DNA of 64,000 nucleotides from Aplectana chamaeleonis (Eukaryota; Nematoda; Chromadorea; Rhabditida; Cosmocercidae): positions 124,001 to 188,000 of the forward strand of contig JAPDOI010001170.1 in the NCBI GenBank assembly GCA_029168955.1, given 5' to 3'. Positions 55,637 through 64,000 of the stretch are shown here, in pieces. The first letter of the stretch is position 1; each line of letters opens with the position of its first letter. The notes beneath the pieces are model-generated. The model was not told the origin of the DNA, did no database searches, and saw only the letters and a list, made by a program, of their open reading frames with translations. The translations under genes and the position numbers were made by a program.

Positions 55637-58473
55637 AAAACAGCAGCGTCGAACGGCTAGTGCTTAAGGACCTTGATGGCAAACCCTACTGCTCCTTTCT
55701 GTGCCTTCCCGACCCCTTCTCATTCAGAGCAGAGGTCAAGCGTTATCAGGATCCAGTTGAAATTAATGCAATCTACTGCAGGTGGGTACGCTATACTTTT
55801 CGGACCGAATTGCATTATTTGCAAAATATCCCAATCATTTTTTTTTCAATTTCCAATCACTCAAAATTTTGAAGTTTTGGTTTTCGAATAAAATTTGATG
55901 TTCGAACACTTCGTAAAAAGCGGTTACAAATAATATTCGACATCCGAATATTTCGAAAACAGGGTTTCGAATGTTCGTGGAAGTTTGAATATTTCAATAT
56001 CAGACTTTCCAGTAATACTCCTCCTCGTCTTCTTCCTAGCGTCTGTCCCACAAGTTCGCAGAGTCCGCTTGTTTGCTCTTTGCTCGCCATTTGTTCCTGT
56101 TAGCTGTGTCCCTCATATTGAGTTGTTTTTCAGCCATGGCCGTTTTCGCTCGATCAAGCCATCGGGTTTTCAGTCTTCCGCGAGGTCTGGTCCCTGCAAC
56201 TTCCACCTCGAGTGCGGTTTTAGCTACTGAGTCTTCGTCCTTCCTTTGAACGTGGCCAAACCATCTGAGGCGGTAATCTTTCATCTTCGCAGTAATGGGG
56301 CCACACCAAAGGTGGAACGCACCAAGTCATTCGTTAACCTGTCTTTCAAGGTAACTCTCACTGACCACCTGAGCATCCTCATCTCCATCACATCAAGATG
56401 TTGATCAACAATCTTTGTGGCCGGCCAGCATTCGGTGGAGCAAAGGGCAACTGGCCTCACTATCGTCCTTTAGATTTTAGACTTGAGTGTATTGGCATCT
56501 GCTTGTCACACATTACGCCAGTTGTCGCTCTCCACTTCGTCCCCGCTGCATTGACGCGCCGATGGGCATCCAGTAGCACGTCGCCGGCATATCTGATCTT
56601 TGATCCGAGGTACTTGAAACTGAACACCTTCTCGAGGTTGGTGTCATTAATGCTGATGGATCCTTCCTCGATTCTCAGTCCACACTCCATGTATTCGGTT
56701 TTGGCGACATTAAAGGCAGTGGTCACAATGAAAAACCTTTAAAAAAAATTTACTAAAATCAGCTAAGATCGAAAACAACTGAAAACTACGAAGGTAGCGG
56801 GGTGAAAAACGGGCTAGAATTAGAGTTACAAGAACCCAAAGATGTCAGTTCGTGCACACGTGCACAGCAGCGCCCAAGAAGATTGCAGTCTCGTGCCGAG
56901 CGCTCAAAAATTATCGACATTCAGAGGAAGAAATATTTGCAAATTTACCAAATAAAAACAGTTGAACAATGAAAGCAAACACTCCCGTTGATGTTTTTGA
57001 CTAGATGTGTACATAAATCCGAAGATTTATTGATTGAAATTCAATTTCGAGCCAGCCGATGTTCTTGGTGTTACAGATCATCGACGCCGATGATGTGGAG
57101 TGGGCTCGTCCACCATCGGAAAGCAAGAAAGTTTAGGCTTCATGTTTGACCCGAAACAGCGGTTTTTTCGCGATTTTTTCTCATAGGTCCTACTACTCTA
57201 AACCCAGGGAAGGGTTTGAAGAGGAAAAGAAGACAGGCATATTTTATAGCGACCACTGCCTTTAAGACGTAGCCCTTAGCTCTTCAAGCGATCATTCTGT
57301 AGTTGTACTTGATCGTGCAACTCCTCTCGCGACTCGGCAGATAGTGTTACGTCGTCAACGTACAGTAAAATTCATGGATGCGGTTTCTGCAGCTCGGGAG
57401 TAATTGCATTCATGCATGGGATGAATAGCAGCTGCGACAAGGCTGATCTTTGGTGGACCCCGACTTCAAGTAGGAAAGGGATCACTAGTTCCTGCTGAGC
57501 ACCGGACAAGACTGCTCGGATTCGCGTACAGCAAACTCACCCAGCGCACATACTCTCTCTTCTGGCACGCCACGTGACTTCAACGACATGTATATAAGAT
57601 CGTGAAGGACTTCGCCTCGCCTTCTACTTCGCCTCCTTCTTGTTCGTCTTCTCTTTCTTCGCCCCTTCTTGCTGGCCTCCTTCATCTTCGCTCGCCTTCA
57701 TAATCGCTCGCCTTCATCTTCGCCTTCATCTGCGCCTTCATCTTCTTTTTTTTGCCTTCTTCTTCTTCGTTGATCATGTCCAAGCCGCCTTGAACAGGAT
57801 TCCTTCATTCTTCCAGATTGGTGCAACTCCGAAGGTGGCACGCACAGCATTGTTCGTGATTCAATCCCTCAGAACGATATCCACTGGCCATCTGAGCGTT
57901 CTCACCTTCATGGTGTCTTCGGAATACTCGACTGCTTCAGTTGTCGGCCAGCATTCACTAGCGTAGATAGCGACAGGTTGCACTACCGCCTTGCAAATTA
58001 TCGATTTGATTTCTGCTCGGTAATAGATTCAGACTAAATGTCATTTCGGAATTAGTTCTCAAAATTGATGCTATCGAATGTAAATTCGGAATATTATTCG
58101 AAAATAAAAAAAAATGATTGGAAAATATTGATTCCCCATTACACTCGAAAATTTGGAAATTGAAAAATTTGTTTTTCGAATCTTTTGAACAATACTAACA
58201 TTTTGACCAATTTGTCCAAGTATATTAAGTAACTTACCATGAAGAAATCGATCACTAAATATAATTTAAGGGCATATGAGAACGCTAAGGAGTGCATCAA
58301 AAGGCAGAACTGCAAAAGGACGACATCTTCCAACATGGACATTTTCATACTCAGCATTGCGTGCCTTGTGAAAGGTGAGAATCAGTTCCGTCGAAAGAAC
58401 CGTTTTCTACATTTTACGGTGCCAAGCAGCCATGTTAATCTTGATTTCGCACCTAATAATGTCTCAGAGCTAA
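55637..58473 (+). CDS. Partial cysteine-rich secreted-type gene, paralogue 2, with transposon-filled intron
   Basis: Exons inferred at 55,637-55,781, 58,271-58,374 and 58,430-58,473 (stop TAA). The first reads NSSVERLVLKDLDGKPYCSF...VEINAIYC, the next AYENAKECIKRQNC...FILSIAC. Donor gtgggtacgct after ...TGCAG and the acceptor phase are the same as in paralogue 1, and all six cysteines keep the same spacing in both genes except the loop after CxxxC, which is eight residues longer here. The intron at 55,782-58,270 has grown to 2.5 kb by RTE and MITE insertions; the corresponding intron in paralogue 1 is 52 bp. The last exon and the missing 5' exon are uncertain. Because coding frames and phases survive, recent function is plausible. 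Confidence 0.55.
55862..56003. repeat. TTCGAATA-rich repeat, copy 3
   Basis: Motifs tttcgaataaaatttgatgt, ttcgacatccgaatatttcg and tttcgaatgttcg, related to 38,786-39,068. Confidence 0.55.
56030..57610 (-). pseudogene. RTE-like reverse transcriptase R5, decayed, interrupted by a MITE
   Basis: Minus-strand fragments of a second RTE subfamily. 57,270-57,610 contains HDLIYMSLKSRGVPEERV and the catalytic YVDDVTLSAES. 56,460-56,709 contains NVAKTEYMECG and FKYLGSKI. 56,285-56,460 contains ECWPATK and MRMLRWSV, and 56,036-56,284 the tail LRWFGHVQRK. Frames change near 57,500 and 56,285 and carry stops. The MITE M9 (56,710-57,265) splits it. If the MITE and one TTAA are removed, the frame reads continuously as GLRLNVAKTEYME across the junction. 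It lies in the intron of the cysteine-rich gene, antisense to it. Confidence 0.8.
56710..57265. mobile_element. TTAA MITE, copy M9, inside R5
   Basis: ttaaaggcagtggtcac at the left and gcgaccactgcctttaa at the right. The 15-bp termini are perfect inverted repeats with TTAA at both ends. Inserted in the RTE R5 coding region with exact duplication of TTAA. An internal block (tgacccgaaacagcggtttt, about 57,158-57,180) resembles the pre-exon regions of the two cysteine-rich genes. Confidence 0.88.
57611..57765. repeat. Polypyrimidine tract (cttcgc/ccttcat)n
   Basis: Imperfect repeats of cgccttcatcttcgccttca and cttcttcgcc. It explains the Lys/Arg-rich minus-strand frame and the Ser/Phe-rich plus-strand frame across it. 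Confidence 0.8.
57775..58020 (-). pseudogene. RTE-like C-terminal fragment R6
   Basis: Minus-strand reading gives IICKAVVQPVAIYASECWPT and VRTLRWPV, then ATFGVAPIWKN, the thumb and C-terminal part of the same RTE subfamily as R5, with a stop in between. It is a separate insertion because R5's own C-terminus lies downstream at 56,036-56,460. Confidence 0.7.
58021..58270. other. AT-rich intron sequence
   Basis: Contains a few ttcgaat motifs. It ends in tatattaagtaacttaccatg... and the ttatttaag acceptor of exon 3. Nothing else recognised. Confidence 0.4.
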
Positions 58474-58875
58474 CTGGTACAAGACTCTGAATTGTACGAG
58501 CAGTCTGAAAACGAAATTTCCATGTTGCGTTTGCGGCACGCTGTGATGCGCCTGTGAGTAAAGCGCTAGAGACCTCTATACCTCCAGTCAGAAAAACGGA
58601 CTGCAGCTAGAAAAGTCAAATTCGATTTTTCTCTCGAAAATTGTGGTCCGAGAGAAGCGCGCACCTGATTTGTTGTAGAATTACATCTGCCCACACCCCT
58701 CATTCCAGAATCTCGATTCGGAAGACATTTTTAAACTCGGCACTTTCAAAAAAGATAGAACAGTCGAGGTACTCTAAGTTGCCCAAACTTGAGAAAAATC
58801 CGTATTGTGGGTCTCGAGATATTTTGACATTTTCGAGAACTTCAAAATGTGTGCGAATGTGTGTGTCGGAAGAAA
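58474..58875. other. Sequence downstream of paralogue 2
   Basis: The first bases remain similar to the region after paralogue 1. The rest is unassigned. Confidence 0.35.
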
Positions 58876-59365
58876 TTAAAGGCAGTGCCTACGATAAAAA
58901 CCAATAAAACCATTTTTTTAATGGATATCGGCAGCTGCGGGGCCCAGCGCAATTCTAACGTTGGAAAAACTAAGAAAAATGACCTCGGAACGGTCCCCTA
59001 CGGCCCAAAGTTGGACAGCCGTCAGCTCGTCACACCCCAGATGCACTTTCCACGCCCACCGACGTGAACAAATGAATGCTCGAGATTGTGAGATGAGCGA
59101 TGGTTTCCGATCAATAGCCCCGTTCCTCTTTTTATTCACAGCTTCTCTCTTTACTCAAGTCAGTCACATCGGATGTAAAAGACGGAAGTTACAGGCCACG
59201 GACAACTTGTCCAACATGCTTTCCTAGCTCAATTTTGAGGCACCATAACTCCGTTCCTAGAAGGTCTTGAACGATTCCAAAAACATCATTGGAATCAGCA
59301 TGGGACCGTCTTAAAGATAGACGGAAAAGCAGAAAAACGATCCTTATCGTGAACACTGCCCTTAA
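58876..59365. mobile_element. TTAA MITE, copy M6
   Basis: ttaaaggcagtgcctacgat at the left and atcgtgaacactgcccttaa at the right, TTAA at both ends, 490 bp. The interior has gatgagcgatggtttccgat and atcattggaatcagcatggg, shared with M4 and M5. Confidence 0.8.
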
Positions 59366-60537
59366 GTGATAAGAAGTCCGGTCGGTATTCTAAGAGAAAT
59401 GGAGTGGTGACGTTATAAGACTGGATTAACGAAAAAAGTAAAAGGCTTAACATGTGGTATGAGTTTCCTAAAGTATGCGAATACCTAATTCTGTTCTGTT
59501 GTGTACGAAGTATCTTGTTGCGCCAAGCACAGTGATTATCGATTGGCCGAGTTTTGATTGAACCGCAGAAGGCGGAATTGCAAGGTGTGTGTTATAAACT
59601 GGGGCAGTGTTCACCCCGCATGAGGGTATGGCGTCACACCATCATAGTTGTTGGTAGAGGCTGTAGGGCCACCGCACCGCTGGTTACCATATACCCGCCT
59701 AGATTAGGTTGGGTATTCTCAACCGCGTGGCAGTCTTCGGCGAGCTTGGGAACTTGTGCGTAACTACTCTAATAATACCCTAAGCGCGGCCACGGGACCT
59801 AGACCCCTTGTCTACCGATGCTACTAGGCCGTAGCCTTGGGCGAGGGCCACGCGTCGCGACACAATCGATATGCTCGACATATTCGTCTTCGCGGTGCCT
59901 TTGGCGGCAAAACGTTTGCTCGTTTTTAAAAACGATTGATAATTTTTGTCCACAGCGCCGTTTTCTCATGACAGGCGGAAGCTTCTTCATCAAAGTAGTG
60001 TCGAGATCGGCGCCTATCCATGGGAAAACTATACGAACCGACTTCATATATTCCACGATTAAGTAACTACATTTTTCATACAATTTAACTATTTTACTAT
60101 GAAGTAGTCTTCGAAAATCAAATGATCGAGTTGTAGTGAACTTCTTTCCAATCCATTAGATTTTTTGCCCCCCCCCATTTAGCTAGGTTCTTAAAGCGTA
60201 TGTGCTGTGAGCGCAGTTGTTCCCCTCCTGAAGTAATGTTACTATGGAAAGGATGGATAAGACAAAACAGTCTTGCTTCATCTTGCTGAAAAAAAAACCG
60301 TCTGGCAGGCAAGCTTCGGCAACGAATATATCGCACATATCGATCGTACAGGGGTGCCAAAAATCCATACCTGGTCCTGCCACAAAGTGGGGTACTGTGG
60401 ATCGGGGGCAGGACGGGAAATTTTGACTATTACTGGCTTGTGGCGATGATGCCACGATCTGAAATTGCTCCATGCCGCGACCTGAAATCGCTTCGTCGAC
60501 TGATTTCAAATCGATGGGGCGGATGCAATTTCGCGTA
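59366..60537. other. Unassigned sequence
   Basis: No gene recognised. The GC-richer block at 59,600-59,890 has several short frames without domains. The string caggggtgccaaaaatcc at about 60,349 could be a solo hAT-type end, but no partner was found. Confidence 0.35.
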
Positions 60538-61303
60538 AAGGGGTCCGCAGAGTTCCGGCGACCGGTCGCCGAGCGTTGGACTGGGGCGTGGGCTAATCTT
60601 GTTGCCGCGACCGATGAAGGGGGGATACCAGAGTTGACCGGCGTCGATTATGGTGTCGGTGGTTAAATTGCGGGCGTGGTGTGGTGGCTGACGACCGTGC
60701 GGAATTGATGACTCACACGGCGTTATGTTTTCGCAATTTACGTGTCATCAGAGTACACGCTCATATTCTAGAATGAAGTTTAGAAAAAATGTTCGCTCAA
60801 GGAAAGTATCACGCATAATTGTGGAAGGGGGCAGAAAAATTTGCATTCACATAATGTTTTCACACCGTCCTGGAAATTTAATGAAATCTCACGTGTATGC
60901 GAAACGTTCTCACAGTGTTTAATTCCTAGGTGAGCGAAAATTCGAAGGCCAAAACCCCTCGATTGGTGCCTTAACTGAGCTTGGATCATTTAAGAAAGAA
61001 GTATGCGTTGAAAGGAGGAAATAAGCGTTCGTGTGAAATTGCGGACGGCTAACTGTTGTCTTGTCCGGAATTGCGCAACGCCAACGTTGGATTTGACGCA
61101 GGACTTTCACTAGTCGCCGGCGACAAAAATGTTTCCGAACATTATTGACGCGGCGTCGGTTGCCGCTCGCTGGGGCCGACGTGGCGTCAAAACACTCTGT
61201 GACACCCCCCCCCTCCCTCGTCGCCGGAAGATATCGATATTGCATCACCCAGCGTTTTTCTTCGCTGCGAGCAACGCCGCAGCTTGAACTCTGCGGACCC
61301 CTT
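60538..61303. mobile_element. TIR element E, copy 1
   Basis: aaggggtccgcagagttc at the left and its complement gaactctgcggacccctt at the right. The right half contains gcgacaaaaatgttt, gtcggttgccgctcgctgg and gagcaacgccgc. No transposase. The target duplication is not clear. Confidence 0.7.
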
Positions 61304-61479
61304 GAGGAAGACGGACAATTGCGGGCGACGCCGCGGGAACAAAAAATTTATTTTTTCCCAACATTCGTCCTTACCTTCTTGTGGGTCTATTGCCTTTACC
61401 TGCTAAATTGACTAGTTTTGGTTAGCTTTAAAACAAAAGTTGGTTTCAATGGACGAAGGGGTGGAATTGGCTCGAACCT

Positions 61480-61755
61480 TAACATTAAACTACAAGTAAA
61501 TTTAGTATTCGTTTTAAGCGCTGCGTCTTTCTCAATGTTAATGTACGATGAATACTCGTTTTTCCCTTTCGCATGTCGCCTTTTATGTGAGTGAACTGTG
61601 ACTGAAGTCTGTATATAAAATTCCCCAGTCGCTCGGCGATCGCGACTGAAACTGCAAACTGTTCCAAACCGTCGCGTTTCAGTGCAAGACCAGTTGTCGC
61701 GGTAGGTTTTGTAACTGTTGGCAGTGATGCGACTAGTCGAGGCGACCAGGTATGA
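61480..61755. repeat. Dispersed repeat with cgactagtcg motifs, copy 2
   Basis: Counterpart of 1,000-1,410: gttaatgtacgatgaatact, cagtcgctcggcgatcgcga, gttttgtaactgttggcagt and gcgactagtcg. It lacks the inserted segment of copy 1. Confidence 0.6.
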
Positions 61756-62008
61756 ACGGGGCTCTATAGTAGCTTGAACCCTAACCCGTGTCTTAACAAG
61801 TCCAAATTAAAGCTATCAACGGAACGTAATCACCGTGTTTTTTTGGCACGTCACCTTCAGAGTTTTTAGCTTTTTACGAACCAAACTGCTTTTGATGGCT
61901 CTCTCAGCAACTTTTTCATTGCGGACGCTGCCTTTTAGAACCTTTACGGCTGGTATCACAACACCTAAGCTGTTGGAGGCATCAGAAATGAGCAAACCTG
62001 ACTGCATT
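61756..62008. other. Unassigned spacer
   Basis: Nothing recognised. Confidence 0.4.
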
Positions 62009-62270
62009 AAGGGGTCCGCAGAGTTGAAGTCGCGGCGTTGCTCGCAGTGACGAACAGCTCTGGGTGGTGTAATACCGATTACATTCGGCGATGATGGCGA
62101 CCGACGCGGCGTGAAGGGCGACAAGGGGGCACCGCAGAGTGTATTGACGCCGCGACGGCCCTATACATCTGCCAGCGAGCGGCAACCGATGCCGCGACGA
62201 TAATGTTTCGAAACATTTTTGTCGCGTTCGGCGACCACTCGCCGGTCTCTGCAACTCTGCAGACACCTCT
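62009..62270. mobile_element. TIR element E, copy 2 (short, inverted)
   Basis: aaggggtccgcagagttg at the left and caactctgcagacacctct at the right. Its body is the reverse complement of the right half of copy 1 (ccagcgagcggcaaccgatg; aatgtttcgaaacatttttg). An internally deleted derivative. Confidence 0.7.
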
Positions 62271-63227
62271 AGAGGATACCCGTTTTTGCTGAGGTTCGAG
62301 AGCTCCTAAGGAGCCTTCGAATTTGAATATCACCTGCAGCAAAGTGTGATTTTTTTGTCGAAACATCATAATCGCCAGATCTCTCACTTATTTCACTGTG
62401 GCCCACCGCTTTGCTGCTGATTAAAATCATCTGAAACCAGAACTCTCAGGAAATGTTCCAGAGGGTAGGCTCTGTCTCGTGCGAAAATGTGAGCTGGGTG
62501 GCCCTCTTATTGAGGCTCAAAAGGGAAGGTCTTTTTGAGAAATGGGCCCCTCCAAACGAAATGCAACTTTTTAAAACCAAATCAATATTTGACTAGCTGC
62601 GCTCCGTTTTTCTGACAGAATCCATAGACACGAATTGGTCGATTACCATAGTCAGTAGCCATCATGCCTACCGTGACCCACCCTCTATAAAACGTCGTAA
62701 TTCACACGCTACGCCTCGGCGCGCGCGACGTCTAGGCCTCCGTCTGCCCAACACTCTCTCACTGTCTCTAACCTCCGCTCCGCACCAGCACGCGTAGGAA
62801 CCAAGTTAATTTCGTCGTTTTATAGCCTGTACCTTTGTCTGTCTCTAAACTGACTTTCCACGAGACAATCTTCGGGTGAGATTTTGTCTCGACCTCTGGC
62901 GGTTGCGGCGCAAGGTGTGGATATGTATCGTGGAAGTTGAGCTTCGAAGGATTAGAGCTCCGCCGGAAGACCGAGTGTACCATTCTGAAGCGGGGGTATG
63001 CACTATTAAGATTCAGTTTCTACGCAATATTGGACTGTACTTACCAATTAGCATGGAATGCTATTTTAGCTGAGTTAGAGTACAATTTCTGAATATAGTG
63101 AAGGTTCTCCAAAGGTTGAATGTAAGACATACAGATTTTGGGCGAGTATCTAAAATGGTTAGTCTAATAAAATGTAAACGTCATACTACCACGAGTGCTA
63201 GGCTAGGTTTAGAGGCATCGATCGCTC
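62271..63227. other. Unassigned sequence
   Basis: Short frames without recognisable domains. No repeat identified. Confidence 0.4.
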
Positions 63228-63600
63228 TGAAAACCATTTTCAATTTTTCAGGCTCAATTTCATGAATGAGCCTTGTAGACCACACCGGTGAGCTTCGGCT
63301 CGTCAAAAAAAAGTAGAGTAATGAGGTTGGAAGGAGTCAAAGATGAGGATCCGTCACCGCAAAATACTGATGCAACCGTCAAACAACATGAAAAACAGTA
63401 GCGGCACAGACTCCACATGCAGAAAAACTTTGAAAATGACAGTGACGCAGCCTCCAAACGCGGGAAAATAACAAAAACCATTTTGGCGCAAAATTCAAAT
63501 TCCTATTTACAATGTGTTCCGAGTGACTTTTCCTTACAAATGAGGGTTTTTATAGGCCCTTACAACATTTTCATTCACTGGAGAGGCCAAGCTACACAAA
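63228..63600. repeat. Dispersed repeat D, copy 2, interrupted by mariner
   Basis: Matches 16,918-17,262 in order, with a short extra segment near 63,440. The match stops at 63,600, where the mariner TIR begins. Confidence 0.75.
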
Positions 63601-64000
63601 TACCAGGTTGTCCAATAATTCTTCTCCGAAAATTTCACCATTTTTAATTTTTTTTCAACTTTATTAAAAAACAAGTATAATCAACAATTTAATCACCACG
63701 GTTAGCCACAACAGTGGCCCGTCGATTGGGCAGGTCGCCGATGCCCTTCGCCCAGAACTCCGGGGGCTGCGACACGAAGAAGTCCGCGATGTCGGATTTG
63801 AGGTTGTCGTAGTTGGTGAATTTTCTTCCGGCCAAATGTTGCTTCAGCGGGCGGATCAAGTGGTAGTCGGAGGGGGCGAGGTCCGGGGAATACGGCGGAT
63901 GGGCAACCGTCTCCCAGCCGAGCGTCGCCAACTTCTGCTGGGTCTCCTTCGCCACGTGGGGGCGCGCGTTGTCGTGCAGCAGGTGGACCAAGGCCCGTCG
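63601..64000 (-). mobile_element. Mariner element, 3' part (runs off the window)
   Basis: TA at 63,601-63,602 followed by ccaggttgtccaataattct, a mariner-type terminal inverted repeat. The transposase reads inward on the minus strand. The element is inserted at a TA within dispersed repeat D. The other end is outside the window. Confidence 0.85.
63689..64000 (-). CDS. Mariner transposase, C-terminal fragment
   Basis: Cut-and-paste transposase acting at TA sites in the nucleus. The visible C-terminal part contains LVHLLHDNARPHV, with the second catalytic Asp (HDNARPH), and PPYSPDLAPSDYHL, with the third Asp of the mariner D,D(34)D triad (YSPDLAPSD). It then reads LAGRKFTNYDNLKSDI and a stop after VANRGD. 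No stop or frameshift is seen in the visible part. The reading frame continues upstream beyond the window, so the N-terminal DNA-binding domain and the first Asp cannot be judged. The region is more GC-rich than its surroundings, which may reflect recent arrival. Confidence 0.88.
   Translation of the reverse strand, partial: RRALVHLLHDNARPHVAKETQQKLATLGWETVAHPPYSPDLAPSDYHLIRPLKQHLAGRKFTNYDNLKSDIADFFVSQPPEFWAKGIGDLPNRRATVVANRGD

Noticed and set aside
57485..57685. Lys/Arg-rich small protein on the minus strand
   Set aside because: The N-terminal half is a polypyrimidine tract and the C-terminal half is part of the RTE R5 reverse transcriptase.

Overview
The window looks like a repeat-dominated stretch of a nematode nuclear genome, most likely a strongylid related to hookworms (Necator or Ancylostoma type). 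Evidence: a near-perfect copy of the nematode spliced leader SL1 at 2,081-2,102; several RTE-type non-LTR retrotransposons of a kind common in hookworm genomes; a mariner transposase at the right edge; and small-intron, cysteine-rich exons typical of nematode secreted proteins. There is no bacterial-style gene organisation. Almost every long open frame is a by-product of tandem repeats whose unit length is a multiple of three.

Layout. 1-3.9 kb: degenerate AT-rich repeats, small palindromic elements and the SL1 fossil. 3.9-26.0 kb: a large inverted structure. Two copies of one element face each other, at 3,929-8,535 and 18,917-25,990. Each has a 10-bp-arm GAA-loop hairpin at its outer end, a 42-bp satellite array (about 79 and 143 units), and a foldback at its inner end. 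Between them lie a separate 21-bp satellite (9,423-16,564, about 340 units) and a nested foldback (16,745-18,591). Each 42-bp unit carries the 16-bp palindrome ctgatgacgtcatcag, which contains the full CRE/ATF site TGACGTCA, so the locus holds more than 200 CRE cores. A 25-bp perfect inverted repeat with TA at its ends (3,384 and 26,603) brackets the whole 23 kb.

26-46 kb: dispersed elements. They include a 1.95-kb non-autonomous hAT element with exact 8-bp target duplications (28,870-30,818), a decayed RTE (31,165-34,745), several foldbacks, relics of the 21-bp satellite (41.6 and 43.1-43.5 kb), and a 5'-truncated RTE with a 10-bp target duplication (44,024-45,319).

46-59 kb: two partial paralogous genes encoding cysteine-rich peptides (46,584-46,934 and 55,637-58,473; the second has a 2.5-kb intron full of transposons). 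Around them are a family of TTAA-flanked MITEs (eight nearly complete copies and one partial in the window) and a recent inverted duplication of an RTE bounded by long (TA)n tracts. There is also the C-terminal piece of a Penelope-like GIY-YIG endonuclease. 59-64 kb: short TIR elements, and a mariner inserted in an older dispersed repeat.

No intact host gene could be demonstrated. The elements are understood mainly through who inserted into whom: MITE into RTE, MITE into hAT, mariner into an older repeat, and retroelements into an intron. The most unusual object is the inverted pair of CRE-palindrome satellites, whose arrays are most homogeneous next to the terminal hairpin. Coordinates of decayed repeats are approximate, and all family assignments come from reading motifs, not from searches.
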